This document shows, one piece after another, positions 43,375 to 53,190 of a stretch of DNA of 64,000 nucleotides. The notes under the pieces are model-generated. The model did not search any database, was not told where the DNA came from, and saw only the letters and a list, made by a program, of their open reading frames with translations. Source of the DNA: Methylorubrum sp. B1-46 (GTDB lineage Bacteria; Pseudomonadota; Alphaproteobacteria; Rhizobiales; Beijerinckiaceae). Location of the stretch: assembly GCF_021117295.1 (NCBI RefSeq), contig NZ_CP088247.1:124001-188000 (forward strand). The letters are read 5' to 3'. Position numbers and translations under genes: made by a program. Positions within the stretch are counted from its first letter, which is position 1. Each line of letters opens with the position of its first letter.

Positions 43375-44655
43375 TCACGGCGGCATGTCCCGCCCGGCGG
43401 CGAGTGGAAGGATGGCCGCGGCCGCGAGGAGGCAGAGGGCGCCCGCGGCGAGGAAGGACGGCAGGTAGCTCCCCAGGTCGATCCTGGCCAGGGCCGCGGC
43501 GTAGGCGGCCGCGGCGGCTCCGGCCTGATGCGCGGCGAGCATGAAGCCGAAGACCAGGGGCGCGCGCTCGGGCCCGAAACGGGCGAGCACCAGCCGTGCG
43601 GTTGGTGGCACCGTGGCGATCCAGTCGAGCCCGTAGACCGCCGCGAACAGGGACAGGCCCGCGAAGGAGAGATCCGTGAACGGCAGGCACACGAGCGAGA
43701 GGCCGCGCACGCCGTAGAACCAGAAGAGCAGCCAGCCCGCGTCGAACCGGTCCGACAACCAGCCCGCTCCCAAGGAGCCGATGACGGTCAGCAAGCCCAT
43801 CCCGGCGAGAAGGCCCGACGCTTGGAGCGGACGGATGCCGAGGTCGGCGCAGAAGGGCACGAGGTGGCTCTGCACGAGGCCACTGGTGGTGGCGCCGCAG
43901 ATGGCGAAGGCGCCGAGCAGGGCCCAGAACAGGGCAGAACCCGAGATGTCGGCCAGGATCCTCCCGGTGCCCAGCGGGGTCCGGGGCGAGGTGATTGCCG
44001 GTCGCGGATCGCGCGATCCGTAAGGTAGCAGGCCAACATCCTCGGGATGTTCGGGCAGGCGCGCCATCATGGCGACGGCCGCGACTGTGAGCAGGCCGCA
44101 CGGTATCACGATGCCGGTGCGCCAGCCGAGAACGTCCGCGACGGCCGCGAGTCCCGGCAACAGTAGCATCTGGCCGGCGCTCGCTGCGGCCCCGAACAGC
44201 CCGACGACGAGACCGCGTCGGGCCTCGAACCAGCGCCCGGCGATCGCCGTGCCGAGGACCAGGGAGGTCAGCCCGCTCCCCGCACCAACCAGCACGCCCC
44301 AAAGCAGGACGAGGTGCCAAGTCTGCGTCATGGCGAGCGAAGCGAAAATTCCGGTCCCGGTGAGCGCGAGGCCCGCGCAGGCCACGCGGCGCACGCCCCA
44401 GGCGTTTAGCGCGGTGGAGGCGAGAAGGCTCGTCACGCCGAAGGCGGCGAGTCGCACGGAGAGCGCCGACGAGTTGGTCGCGACGTCCCAGCCAAATTCC
44501 CGGCCGAGCGGAAGGATGAGGAGGCTCGGCGCCCCCATCGCGACCGCCGCGGCCAGCAGGGCGAGGACGGTCGCGCCCGCAACCATCCAGGAGCGGTGTA
44601 GACTGAGACTGGGCGGGTGCCTGCACGACCCACGCGGGAGCACGAGGTCAGTCAT
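43375..44655 (-). CDS. MFS transporter in the ccoGHIS operon
   Basis: 426 aa, twelve helices in two halves. N-half: SWMVAGATVLALLAAAVAMG, loop 2-3 RLAAFGVTSLLASTALNAWGVRR, GTAIAGRWFEARRGLVVGLF; C-half: GLLTVIGSLGAGWLSDRFDAGWLL. The ATG lies inside the end of ccoS (8-base overlap), so it is translated with the oxidase assembly genes. CcoA, the copper importer for cbb3 oxidase, is an MFS protein, making copper a possible substrate; CcoA-type MxxxM/HxxxM motifs are not obvious. Confidence 0.85.
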   Translation of the reverse strand: MTDLVLPRGSCRHPPSLSLHRSWMVAGATVLALLAAAVAMGAPSLLILPLGREFGWDVATNSSALSVRLAAFGVTSLLASTALNAWGVRRVACAGLALTGTGIFASLAMTQTWHLVLLWGVLVGAGSGLTSLVLGTAIAGRWFEARRGLVVGLFGAAASAGQMLLLPGLAAVADVLGWRTGIVIPCGLLTVAAVAMMARLPEHPEDVGLLPYGSRDPRPAITSPRTPLGTGRILADISGSALFWALLGAFAICGATTSGLVQSHLVPFCADLGIRPLQASGLLAGMGLLTVIGSLGAGWLSDRFDAGWLLFWFYGVRGLSLVCLPFTDLSFAGLSLFAAVYGLDWIATVPPTARLVLARFGPERAPLVFGFMLAAHQAGAAAAAYAAALARIDLGSYLPSFLAAGALCLLAAAAILPLAAGRDMPP

Positions 44656-44785
44656 CGTGGAGAACGCGGTACTCGGCGCCCTCGATGTCGTCGTACTGGC
44701 CGCTTCTGAGCGCCCACAGGAAAGCGAACAGGCCGAGTGCGCCGAGAGCCAGCGCGATGGGGATGACGAGGAGCAACACGTTCAT
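44648..44785 (-). CDS. ccoS: cbb3 oxidase maturation protein CcoS
   Basis: 45 aa: NVLLLVIPIALALGALGLFAF (single helix), LWALRSGQYDDIEG and a short acidic tail, the standard CcoS layout; the WALRSGQYDD motif is diagnostic. It is needed to insert heme and copper cofactors into CcoN. Follows ccoI by 7 bases; its stop overlaps the MFS start. Confidence 0.93.
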   Translation of the reverse strand: MNVLLLVIPIALALGALGLFAFLWALRSGQYDDIEGAEYRVLHDD

Positions 44786-44792
44786 CGTAACC

Positions 44793-47105
44793 TCAGGCGA
44801 TCCGAGCGACGCCGGGCATGCCCGGCCGGGAAGCGGGCAGCGGCCGCGTGGGCACCGTGCCGAGGCGGGCGCGCAGGGCGTTCAGCGTGACGACGAGGGA
44901 GGAGCCCGACATCGCCAGCGCTGCGATCAGGGGTGTTAGGCATCCCGCCGCCGCCAGCGGGACCGCGACGACGTTGTAGGCCGCCGAGAACCAGAGGTTC
45001 TGAAGCATCAGGCGGCGCGCCCGGCGCCCCGCCGCCAGCACCGACAGCACCGGCGCGAGGCCGCGGCCCAAAAACAGGGCGTCGGCCGCGGCCTGGCTCA
45101 CGTGCGACGCGGTCACGGGCGACAGCGAGGCGTGGGCGGCAGCGAGCGCGGGGGCATCGTTAAGCCCGTCCCCCACCATCAGAACCCTGCGGCCGGCGCG
45201 CCCCAGGGCCTCGATGCGGGCGATTTTGTCCAGCGGCGCGAGGCCCGACTCCCACTCGGCGATTCCGAGGCGCCGGGCGACCGCAGCGACGGCGGCGGCT
45301 CGGTCGCCTGACAGGATCAGCACGCGGTGGCCCTGTTCCACCAGTCTGTCGACGACGTCGCGGGCATCGGGCCGCAGGGCCTGGCGTACCGGAAAGGCGA
45401 TCGGCCTCCCTTCCCCGGCCCGGAAGCAGATCACCGACGCCTCCGGATCGGCCGCCACCGCCGCGGCGGCCTCGGCTTCCGCCTCGCAGAAGCGGGCCGA
45501 GCCCAGGCGCAGCTCGACGCCGTCGACGCGTGCGCGCACGCCGAGCCCCGCGGCCTCCTGCGCGCCGGGGAACGGCTCGGCTCCGCCTGCCGCGGACACG
45601 AGGGCGACCGCCATCGGGTGCCGGCTCGACAGCGCCAGGCGCGCGGCCATTTCCAGTGCGCCCGGCGTTATGATGGCGCCGGCCAAGGTCGGTTCGGGCA
45701 GGGTCAACGTACCGGTCTTGTCGAACACGACGGTGTCGACCGCGGCGAACCGCTCTAGCGCCGTGCCGTCGTTGAGCAGCACGCCCTCTCGAAACAGCGC
45801 GCCGGCTGCCACAACCTGCACGGCCGGGATCGCGAGGCCGAGTGCGCAGGGGCAGGTGACGATTAGGACGGCCACGGCGTCGAGCAGCGCCGCGTGCCAG
45901 CCGACGCCTGCCGCGAGCCAGCCGACGAAGGTCAGGGCGGCGGCGGCGTGGACGAGCGGGATGTAGAGGCGCGTCGCCCTGTCGGCGAGGACCAGGGCGC
46001 GCGAGCGCGCCTCCAGCGCCCGACGCATCAGGCCCTCGACTTCGTCGAGCAGGCTGGCGCCGGCGGGGGCGGTCACCCGCACCGTCAGGGCCCCGCTACC
46101 GTTGAGCGCGCCGGCGAAGACGCGCTCCCCGCCTTGAACGGTGACGGCGGCGGTCTCGCCGGTCACGAGGCTCTGGTCGAGGTCGGAAGCGCCGAGCTCG
46201 ACGACGCCGTCGGCCGGCACCCGCTCGCCCGGCCGGACCAGGATGCGGGCGCCCGGCGCGAGTTCCGAGAGCGGGACGTCGCGCAGGCCACTCTCCGGGT
46301 CGGCCAGGGTCGCGCGCTCGCAGCGAAGCGTCACGAGGTTCTCCGCGCAGGCCCGCATGCGCCGCCGCATGGTCTGATCGAGGACACGCCCGGTCAGCAG
46401 GAAGAACAGCAGCATCACGGCGCCGTCGAAATAGGCGTGCGTGGCGCCCGACAGAGTTTCCGCCACGGACATCACGAGGGTTAGGACGACGCCGAGCGTG
46501 ATGGGGAAGTCCATCGTGACCCGGCCGGCCTTGAGCCCGCGGAACGCGCCCTCGTAGAAGGGGCGCCCGGCATAGGCCGCGGCCGGCAGGGCGATGACGG
46601 CCTGGATCCAGTGGAAGAGGTCGCGGTTCTCCGGCGTCATATCCGAAACGTTGCCGGCCCAGACCGAGATGGCGAGCAGCATCACGTTCATCGACGCGAA
46701 GCCCGCCACCGCGAGCGCCCGAATCAGGCGTTTCGTTTCCGCGGCGTCCCCATCCGCGAGCCGGTCGGGGGCGAAGGGCTGAGCCCCGAAGCCGAGTGCC
46801 TTCAGGCTTCGCAGCAGGGTCTCGACGTCAGCCTCGGCACCCGGCTCCCAGGTCACCGCCAAGCGCCGGTCCGAGAAGTTCAGCCGAGCGGATGCGACGC
46901 CCGGCAGCTCGGCAAGGCCGCGCTCGATCGCGTTCATGCAGGCTGCGCAGCGGACGCCCTCGACGGCGAAGGCGGCGCGCGTCGCGCCGTCCGGCGCACG
47001 TGACACGAATGCGGCGTAGTCCCGGCCGAGGCTGGGCTTGGTATTGGCCTCGCTCCAGGCGGCGTGGGCCTCCACGTAGGCGAGCGCCATGTCGGTGCAG
47101 CACAT
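44793..47105 (-). CDS. ccoI: Copper-exporting P-type ATPase CcoI (FixI)
   Basis: 770-aa P1B ATPase supplying copper for the CcoN active site. N-terminal MCCTDM and one HMA domain with VRCAACMNAIERGL (CxxC), eight helices, the copper-channel motif TCPCALGLAIP, DKTGTLTLPEP, SRHPMAVALV and MVGDGLNDAPALAAAH. Between ccoH and ccoS as in other ccoGHIS operons, 13 bases after ccoH. Confidence 0.95.
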   Translation of the reverse strand: MCCTDMALAYVEAHAAWSEANTKPSLGRDYAAFVSRAPDGATRAAFAVEGVRCAACMNAIERGLAELPGVASARLNFSDRRLAVTWEPGAEADVETLLRSLKALGFGAQPFAPDRLADGDAAETKRLIRALAVAGFASMNVMLLAISVWAGNVSDMTPENRDLFHWIQAVIALPAAAYAGRPFYEGAFRGLKAGRVTMDFPITLGVVLTLVMSVAETLSGATHAYFDGAVMLLFFLLTGRVLDQTMRRRMRACAENLVTLRCERATLADPESGLRDVPLSELAPGARILVRPGERVPADGVVELGASDLDQSLVTGETAAVTVQGGERVFAGALNGSGALTVRVTAPAGASLLDEVEGLMRRALEARSRALVLADRATRLYIPLVHAAAALTFVGWLAAGVGWHAALLDAVAVLIVTCPCALGLAIPAVQVVAAGALFREGVLLNDGTALERFAAVDTVVFDKTGTLTLPEPTLAGAIITPGALEMAARLALSSRHPMAVALVSAAGGAEPFPGAQEAAGLGVRARVDGVELRLGSARFCEAEAEAAAAVAADPEASVICFRAGEGRPIAFPVRQALRPDARDVVDRLVEQGHRVLILSGDRAAAVAAVARRLGIAEWESGLAPLDKIARIEALGRAGRRVLMVGDGLNDAPALAAAHASLSPVTASHVSQAAADALFLGRGLAPVLSVLAAGRRARRLMLQNLWFSAAYNVVAVPLAAAGCLTPLIAALAMSGSSLVVTLNALRARLGTVPTRPLPASRPGMPGVARIA

Positions 47106-47118
47106 CGGATGCTCTCCG

Positions 47119-47634
47119 TCAGTCCAGGATGACCCGGTGCCTGCGCCGGAACGTGACGTCGTCGCCGTCGAGCACCTCGACGACCAGTTCCCATTGGCCG
47201 GCCGACACGGCCGGAAGGCGCCCCACGTACAGGCCGGGAACGGTCTCGGCGACGGCCAGGGTGCGGTCGGCTCGCTTGTCGGTGGGCCGCTCCAGGCGGG
47301 TGCGCAGGGTCCGGCCGGTCAGTGGGGCGGCATCGGCTGCTTGGAGTGAAACGGTCACCGCGGCGCCCGTCTGCCCCTCCCGGGCGACCGTGCCGTCGAG
47401 AATCCAGCCCTGCGCGCTCTGAGCCCTGGCCCGCTCCAGTTCGGCGTTGTAGCGCTGGCTTGCCCGATAGGGTGAAGGCTCCTCCAGTCCGGACCAGGTC
47501 CGGACGGCGGATGTGACCAGGAAGGCGTCGGCGCAGGCGACGGTGCCGAAGAAGGCGGCGAAGATCGCGAACACGGTCCGGCCGGTCAGGCCCGCGCTCG
47601 GGGATGGCCGGGGGGGCGAGGCGGTGGCGGTCAT
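47119..47634 (-). CDS. ccoH: cbb3 oxidase assembly protein CcoH (FixH)
   Basis: 171 aa: one N-terminal membrane helix (TVFAIFAAFFGTVACADAF), the FixH motif AVRTWSGLEEPSPYRASQRYN, and a periplasmic Ig-like domain ending VTFRRRHRVILD. It stabilises the oxidase complex during assembly. Between ccoG and ccoI, with 12-base spacing on both sides. Confidence 0.93.
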   Translation of the reverse strand: MTATASPPRPSPSAGLTGRTVFAIFAAFFGTVACADAFLVTSAVRTWSGLEEPSPYRASQRYNAELERARAQSAQGWILDGTVAREGQTGAAVTVSLQAADAAPLTGRTLRTRLERPTDKRADRTLAVAETVPGLYVGRLPAVSAGQWELVVEVLDGDDVTFRRRHRVILD

Positions 47635-47646
47635 GGTTGGGAAGCC

Positions 47647-49164
47647 TCAGCTGTCGGGAGCCTTGAAGGTGTCCTGAGCCCGAGCCGTCTCGCCCGTGGC
47701 CGGATCGCTGATGCGGAACGTAAGGGGCACGCTCGGGTCCTGGCGCGCCCCAGCGGGAGCGAAGATCAAGACGCGGAATTCCTGCGTCGAGTCGGACGGG
47801 ACCGGCATGACGTCCGGCATGCCGCCGACCAACTCGACGCGCGCATCCGGCAAGCCTTCGACCGCCAGCGCGAAGTGCCGCTCCTCGGACCGCTTGTTGA
47901 TGAGCCTGACTGTGTAGCCGTTGCGGACCGACCCGTCAGAGAGCGTCACGAAGAGCGGGTTGCGGTCGTGAAGTACGCTCAGGCCCGTGAAGCTGCGGGT
48001 TGCGAGGGCGTAGAGCATGCTGCCGCCCACACCGACCACCAGCACGCCGTAGAGCATCGTCCTGGGGCGCAGGATGCGGCTGACGGGCGGCCGGCCCGCC
48101 GCCCGGCTCCGGCAATTGGCCTCCGTGTCGTAGCCGATCAGGCCGCTCGGCCGCCCGAGCTTGCCCATGACCGTGTCGCACGCATCGACGCACAGCCCGC
48201 ACTGGATGCAGTCCATCTGCAGCCCGTCGCGGATGTCGATTCCAGCCGGGCAGGCGGTGACGCAGGCGAAGCAATCGACGCAGTCTCCGGCCGGCTGGCC
48301 AGCTGCACGCAGCGTCGCGGCTCTCTTGGCGGGCGTGCGTGGCTCGCCGCGGTCGCCGCGATAGAGGATGTTGAGTGAGTGCTCGTCGGTGAGTGCGCCC
48401 TGGATGCGGGGCCAGGGGCACATGTAGGTGCAGACCTGCTCTCGCATGTGGCCGGCGAGCAGGTAGGTCGTCGCCGTCAGGATCAGGATGGCGATGTAGG
48501 CGACAGCAGGTGCCTGAAGGGTCGCGAGTTGCCCCACCAGGGTCGGCGCATCCGCGAAGTAGAGCACCCAGGCGCCCCCGGTCCACCATGCGATCATGAG
48601 CCAGGTCGCGTGCTTCACACTCCGCAGGGCGACCTTCGCGAGCGACCAGGAGGCGGCGTCGAGTTTGAGCCGCGCGCGCCGATCGCCTTCGATCAGGCGT
48701 TCGACGGCCAGGAACAGATCCGTCCACACGGTCTGAGGGCAGAGATAGCCGCACCAGACCCGGCCGGCGACCGCATTCATCAGGAAGAGCGTGAAAGCCG
48801 CCAGGATCAGCAGGCCCATGATGTAGGTCACATCCTGCGGCCAAAGCTCGATGGAGAAGAAGTAGAAGCGCCCCCTGTCCAGATCGATCAGCACGGCCTG
48901 GGATGGCTCCCCGGCACCCCGGTTCCAGCGGAGAAAGGGGACGAGGTAGTAGATGCCCAACGTGATCGCGAGCAGCACCCACTTGATGGTCCGGAAGGTG
49001 CCTCGGACCGACTGCGGCTGGATCTTCCTCCGCGCTTCGTAGAGAGCACCGCTGACCGCGGGAATGGCCGTACGTGTCGCCGCCGCGCCGAACTTCTTCG
49101 CCCGACCGGATCCGGACGGGACGGGTACGGCGGCCCGTGTCTCTGTTTGTTCGGCGAGCGACAT
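47647..49164 (-). CDS. ccoG: cbb3 oxidase assembly ferredoxin CcoG (FixG)
   Basis: About 505-aa membrane iron-sulfur protein that reduces Cu(II) to Cu(I) for cbb3 assembly. Helices with WCGYLCPQTVW and YMCPWPRIQGALTDEHSL, then two 4Fe-4S motifs CVDCFACVTACPAGIDIRDG and CIQCGLCVDACDTVM, and a C-terminal periplasmic Ig-like domain. I start at ATG 49164; the frame's first TTG at 49245 lies inside the regulatory box. First gene of ccoGHIS-MFS. Confidence 0.95.
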   Translation of the reverse strand: MSLAEQTETRAAVPVPSGSGRAKKFGAAATRTAIPAVSGALYEARRKIQPQSVRGTFRTIKWVLLAITLGIYYLVPFLRWNRGAGEPSQAVLIDLDRGRFYFFSIELWPQDVTYIMGLLILAAFTLFLMNAVAGRVWCGYLCPQTVWTDLFLAVERLIEGDRRARLKLDAASWSLAKVALRSVKHATWLMIAWWTGGAWVLYFADAPTLVGQLATLQAPAVAYIAILILTATTYLLAGHMREQVCTYMCPWPRIQGALTDEHSLNILYRGDRGEPRTPAKRAATLRAAGQPAGDCVDCFACVTACPAGIDIRDGLQMDCIQCGLCVDACDTVMGKLGRPSGLIGYDTEANCRSRAAGRPPVSRILRPRTMLYGVLVVGVGGSMLYALATRSFTGLSVLHDRNPLFVTLSDGSVRNGYTVRLINKRSEERHFALAVEGLPDARVELVGGMPDVMPVPSDSTQEFRVLIFAPAGARQDPSVPLTFRISDPATGETARAQDTFKAPDS

Positions 49165-49231
49165 CGGCAGTGTTCCAGGCCGGTCGAGGAGCCGGTCTGG
49201 ATGTCGGTAGAAGGGACCTTCGGCGGCGGCT

Positions 49232-49245
49232 TTGATCTGGCTCAA
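49232..49245. promoter_or_regulatory. FNR/FixK-type box before ccoG
   Basis: TTGAT-CTGG-CTCAA, one mismatch from the dyad, 67 bases before the ccoG ATG. It gives ccoGHIS its own low-oxygen promoter. Confidence 0.7.
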
Positions 49246-49375
49246 TCGGCACCGGGATCACGTCCGGCACCGGCCGCCGGTTTGGCGCAAGTGAGTGGGC
49301 GCGTGGAGAAAAGGTCTCGGGGCCGCATCCGATCGTGTCGCGATCGGAAGCGCCCCCGAAGATGGAGAGCCCCTT

Positions 49376-50254
49376 CTACTTGCCGCCGCCCAGGCTGTGC
49401 ACGTAGACCGCAAGAGACTTGATGGTGGCTTGGTCGAGCCGGCCTTCCCAGGCGGGCATCACGCCCTTGCGCCCGTTCGCCACCGTGGCGGTGATCTGCT
49501 CGGGGGACGAGCCGTAGAGCCAGATCGGGTCCGTGAGGTTCGGCGCACCCATCTCGGAGTTCCCCTTGCCACCCTCGCCGTGGCAGGCGGCACAGTTGTC
49601 GGCGAAGACCGCCGCCCCCTTTTCGGCGCTCGAACCAGGCACCCCCGGCTTGCCGGAGAGAGAGAGGACATAGGTCGTCACTGCCTCGATCTCGTCGGGC
49701 TTGAGTATGCCGTCGCGCCCGAAGGCCGGCATGTCGCCCGCATGCGCCTCGCCGTTGCCGGAACGCGCGCCGTAGCGGATGGTCCGCTCGATCTCCTCGG
49801 CGGTACCGCCCCACAGCCAGTCGTCGTCCTGCAGGTTCGGATATCCGATCCGGCCGGTGGCGGAGGTGCCGTGGCAGCCCGCGCAATTGTCGCCGAACGC
49901 GGCCTTGCCGGTCGCGAGCGAAAGGCGCAGCAGGGCTGGATCGGCGCGGATCTCCGCGATGGTGGCGCTGGCGAGCTGCGCTTGGCCGCGCGCTCCGCGG
50001 TCGCGGCGGATCGCCTCGACTTCGTTCAGGACGGTTGCGCGCTGCGAGTAGCCGAGGACGCCGCGGGTGTAGCCGCTCACGAGCGGCCAAGCCGGGTAGG
50101 CGATCCAGTAGCCGACGGACCAGACGATCGTGGCGTAGAGGCAATAGAGCCACCAGCGCGGCAGCGGGTTGTTGTATTCGGCGATGCCGTCCCACTCGTG
50201 CCCAGTGGTCTCCGGGCCTGAGGGCGGGATGCCGGGATGGGCGGTGTCGGCCAC
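49376..50254 (-). CDS. ccoP: cbb3 oxidase diheme subunit CcoP
   Basis: 292 aa: GTG start 50254, one N-terminal helix (WLYCLYATIVWSVGYWIAYPAW) after EYNNPLPRWW, then two cytochrome c domains with CAGCH (GDNCAGCHGTSA) and CAACH (ADNCAACHGEGG), and Met-ligand regions DMPAFG and GVMPAW. It passes electrons from cytochrome c to CcoO/CcoN. Five bases after ccoQ. Confidence 0.95.
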   Translation of the reverse strand: MADTAHPGIPPSGPETTGHEWDGIAEYNNPLPRWWLYCLYATIVWSVGYWIAYPAWPLVSGYTRGVLGYSQRATVLNEVEAIRRDRGARGQAQLASATIAEIRADPALLRLSLATGKAAFGDNCAGCHGTSATGRIGYPNLQDDDWLWGGTAEEIERTIRYGARSGNGEAHAGDMPAFGRDGILKPDEIEAVTTYVLSLSGKPGVPGSSAEKGAAVFADNCAACHGEGGKGNSEMGAPNLTDPIWLYGSSPEQITATVANGRKGVMPAWEGRLDQATIKSLAVYVHSLGGGK

Positions 50255-50259
50255 GGCGA

Positions 50260-50409
50260 TCAGTCCTCGATCAGGGGGAGATGGGCGGCCGCGTCGAACC
50301 TGGCGCGGTTGCGTGGCCAGAAGGCGTACAGGCACACGGCGAGGAAAATGCCGACGAAGTAGAGCAAGCCACTGGTCTGAGCGAAGGCGGCCGCATGTTC
50401 ATAGGTCAT
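50260..50409 (-). CDS. ccoQ: cbb3 oxidase small subunit CcoQ
   Basis: 49 aa: TYEHAAAFAQTSGLLYFVGIF, then LAVCLYAFWPRNRARFDAAAHLPL and ED. The helix followed by FWPxNRxxFDxAAxxPL is the CcoQ signature. It lies between ccoO (5 bases) and ccoP, stabilising the complex. Confidence 0.93.
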   Translation of the reverse strand: MTYEHAAAFAQTSGLLYFVGIFLAVCLYAFWPRNRARFDAAAHLPLIED

Positions 50410-50414
50410 GACGC

Positions 50415-51161
50415 TCACCTGAGATTCTTCTGGTTTTCGTAGATCTTGAAATCGACCATGGTGCCGAGGACCTGCAGGTAGGTGACCAGGGCGTCGATCT
50501 CGGTCGCTCGGGTCTTGTCGCCGCCGAAGTCGCGGACGGTCGCGCCGGGGTAGCGGCGTTGCAGGTCCGCAGCGCCCGGTCCGTCCGGGTCGCGCTGTGC
50601 CTTCAGGTCCTTTTTCGCGGAGGCGATCATCTCGTCGGTATAGGGGACGCCCAGCGTCCTGTTCGCTCTGAGGTCGTCGGCGATGGCGTCGGCGTCGAGC
50701 GGCCGGTCGAGGAAGGCGTAGGCCGGCATGATCGAGGCCGGCACCACGGCACGCGGATCGATCAGGTGCTCGCGATGCCACTGGTCCGAGTACTTGCCGC
50801 CGACCCGGGCGAGATCCGGGCCGGTGCGCTTCGACCCCCACTGGAAGGGGTGGTCGTACATGCTCTCGGCCGCGAGGGAGAAGTGCCCGTAGCGCTCGAT
50901 CTCGTCGCGCATCGGCCGGACCATCTGGCTGTGGCAGAGGTAGCAGCCCTCGCGGATGTAGATGTTGCGGCCGGCAAGCTCCAGGGGGGTATACGGCCGG
51001 ACGCCTTCCACCTTCTCGACGGTGCTCTTCAGGTAGAACAAGGGAGCGATCTCCACGAGGCCGCCGATGGCCACGACGAGGAGCGCGCCGATGAGCAGGA
51101 CGATGGAGTTCTTCTCGAAGATCTCGTGCCTCTTCCAGAGGCCGGGCTGCGGGGTGGCCAT
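50415..51161 (-). CDS. ccoO: cbb3 oxidase monoheme subunit CcoO
   Basis: 248 aa: N-terminal [23 protein letters not shown] (helix), [22 protein letters not shown] with the CxxCH heme site, [36 protein letters not shown] and the Met ligand in [12 protein letters not shown] classic FixO. Transcribed after ccoN with a 64-base gap. Confidence 0.95.
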   Translation of the reverse strand: MATPQPGLWKRHEIFEKNSIVLLIGALLVVAIGGLVEIAPLFYLKSTVEKVEGVRPYTPLELAGRNIYIREGCYLCHSQMVRPMRDEIERYGHFSLAAESMYDHPFQWGSKRTGPDLARVGGKYSDQWHREHLIDPRAVVPASIMPAYAFLDRPLDADAIADDLRANRTLGVPYTDEMIASAKKDLKAQRDPDGPGAADLQRRYPGATVRDFGGDKTRATEIDALVTYLQVLGTMVDFKIYENQKNLR

Positions 51162-51225
51162 CGGGCTTCTTCCATGATGCGTAGGTGGGGCGGGGCCGCG
51201 GGGATGTGCGGCGCCCGGTATCGGC

Positions 51226-52905
51226 TCACTCGGCCGGGACGAAGCCGGCGGTCGCGGAGCGCTCCCCGGCGGCCGGCGTGCCCTCGCTCTGCGCGGCCGT
51301 CCTGCCCGCGATGGTCATCGCGAGATTGTAGGCCATGATCAGCCCGCCGATCAGGAACAGCACCCCACCCAGCGCCCGGACGAGATAGTAGGGCTGCATT
51401 GCTTCGACGGTCTCGACGAAGGAGTATTCGAGGAAGCCCAGGGCGTTGTAGGCGCGCCACATCAGGCCCTGCATGATTCCGGCGACCCACATCGAGGTGA
51501 TGTACAAAACGATGCCGAGCGTCGAGACCCAGAAGTGCCACTCGACCAGTTTCAGCGAGTAGACCTCACGCCGGTTCCACAGCCAGGGTACCAGGCAGTA
51601 CAGGGCGCCGAAGGAGATGTAGGCGACCCAGCCGAGCGCGCCCGAATGCACGTGGCCGATGGTCCAGTCCGTGTAGTGTGAAAGCGAATTCACGGCCTTG
51701 ATCGACATCATCGGTCCCTCGAAGGTGGCCATGCCGTAGAAGGCCAGCGACACGACCATGAAGCGCAGGACGGGATCGGTGCGCAGCTTGTCCCAGGCGC
51801 CCGACAGGGTCATCAGGCCGTTGATCATTCCGCCCCAGGACGGCATCCAGAGCATGATCGAGAAGGTCATCCCCAGTGTCTGCGCCCAGTCGGGAAGCGC
51901 CGTGTAGTGAAGATGGTGCGGGCCCGCCCAGATATACATGAAGATCAGGGCCCAGAAGTGGATGATCGACAGGCGGTACGAGTAGATCGGCCGCTCGGCC
52001 CGCTTCGGGACGAAGTAGTACATGATCGCCAGGAAGCCGGCTGTGAGGAAGAAGCCCACGGCGTTGTGGCCGTACCACCACTGGATCAGCGCGTCCTGGA
52101 CGCCCGCGAAGATCGGATAGGACTTCGAGCCGAACACCGTCACCGGCAGGGCGAGGTTGTTGACGATGTGGAGCATCGCGATGGTCACGATGAAGGCGAG
52201 GTAGAACCAGTTCGCGACGAAGATGTGCGGTTCCTTGCGCTTCCAGAGCGTTGCCAGGAACACCAGCAGGTAGACGACCCAGACGACCGTAAGCCAGAGG
52301 TCGGCATACCATTCGGGCTCGGCATACTCCTTGGACTGCGTGACGCCCATCAGGTAGCCGGTGCCGGCGATGACGATGAACAGGTTGTAGCCGAGCACAA
52401 CGAACCAGGGCGCGAGCTCGCCCGCGAGCCGAGCCCTGCAAGTGCGCTGCACGACATACAGGGAGGTCCCGATCAGGACGTTGCCGCCGAAGGCGAAGAT
52501 CACCGCCGAGGTGTGCACCGGACGCAGGCGGCCGAAGCTCGCGTATTCGACGCCTAGATTGAGCGAGGGAGCCCAGAGCTGGAAGGCGATGATGGTACCG
52601 ACCAGGAAGCCGGCGATCCCCCATACCATCGCGGCGAGTACGGTGAACTTCACCGGTCCCAGATTGTAGTTCGGCTTGCCCTCGATCTCCTGCGGCGGAG
52701 CCTCGATGGGCCGCGCCTCGTAGCGTTTGAAGATGGCGGCGATACCCGCGATGCCAGCGAGCGCGAACAGGGCCATATGGACGCTAAACGGCGCGTCGAC
52801 CGCGTGGGCGGATGCGAGCGCGCAGAGGATCGCTCCGACGAGCAGGGCCGAGCCTAAACCGACCTCCCCCTCTGTCATGTATTTCGATGAAGGGATCGCG
52901 GCCAT
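51226..52905 (-). CDS. ccoN: cbb3 oxidase catalytic subunit CcoN
   Basis: 559-aa heme-copper oxygen reductase of high oxygen affinity, with twelve or more helices. His ligands appear in [32 protein letters not shown] (CuB/Tyr region), [15 protein letters not shown] and [16 protein letters not shown] choose ATG 52905 ([15 protein letters not shown]) over the GTG at 52941. First gene of ccoNOQP, with the best FNR/FixK box 68 bases upstream. Confidence 0.95.
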   Translation of the reverse strand: MAAIPSSKYMTEGEVGLGSALLVGAILCALASAHAVDAPFSVHMALFALAGIAGIAAIFKRYEARPIEAPPQEIEGKPNYNLGPVKFTVLAAMVWGIAGFLVGTIIAFQLWAPSLNLGVEYASFGRLRPVHTSAVIFAFGGNVLIGTSLYVVQRTCRARLAGELAPWFVVLGYNLFIVIAGTGYLMGVTQSKEYAEPEWYADLWLTVVWVVYLLVFLATLWKRKEPHIFVANWFYLAFIVTIAMLHIVNNLALPVTVFGSKSYPIFAGVQDALIQWWYGHNAVGFFLTAGFLAIMYYFVPKRAERPIYSYRLSIIHFWALIFMYIWAGPHHLHYTALPDWAQTLGMTFSIMLWMPSWGGMINGLMTLSGAWDKLRTDPVLRFMVVSLAFYGMATFEGPMMSIKAVNSLSHYTDWTIGHVHSGALGWVAYISFGALYCLVPWLWNRREVYSLKLVEWHFWVSTLGIVLYITSMWVAGIMQGLMWRAYNALGFLEYSFVETVEAMQPYYLVRALGGVLFLIGGLIMAYNLAMTIAGRTAAQSEGTPAAGERSATAGFVPAE

Positions 52906-52973
52906 GGCTCGCTCGTTTCGCCTCGCGCTGGAACGGGTCACGCTGCGATTAGGAGGCGCGGAGAACCTAAGCT

Positions 52974-52987
52974 TTGATTTGAATCAA
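52974..52987. promoter_or_regulatory. Perfect FNR/FixK box before ccoN
   Basis: TTGAT-TTGA-ATCAA, a perfect dyad and the strongest such site in the window, 68 bases before the ccoN ATG. Confidence 0.8.
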
Positions 52988-53190
52988 CGGCTACCACGGA
53001 CATTGAATCCGAGTTCGAGCCTGCTTGGCGGCCACTCGGCCTCCGCGGGCGAGCCGTAGGACCGGGGGCGCCGATATGGCGCCGGAGAATGCGTGCCGCC
53101 ACGCCAGACGTTCGGGAACCGCGGTGGACGTTCCCCTACCGACGAAGGAGGCTCGCCGGAGACGATGCGCCGACGCTGGCTCAAGCTCCT

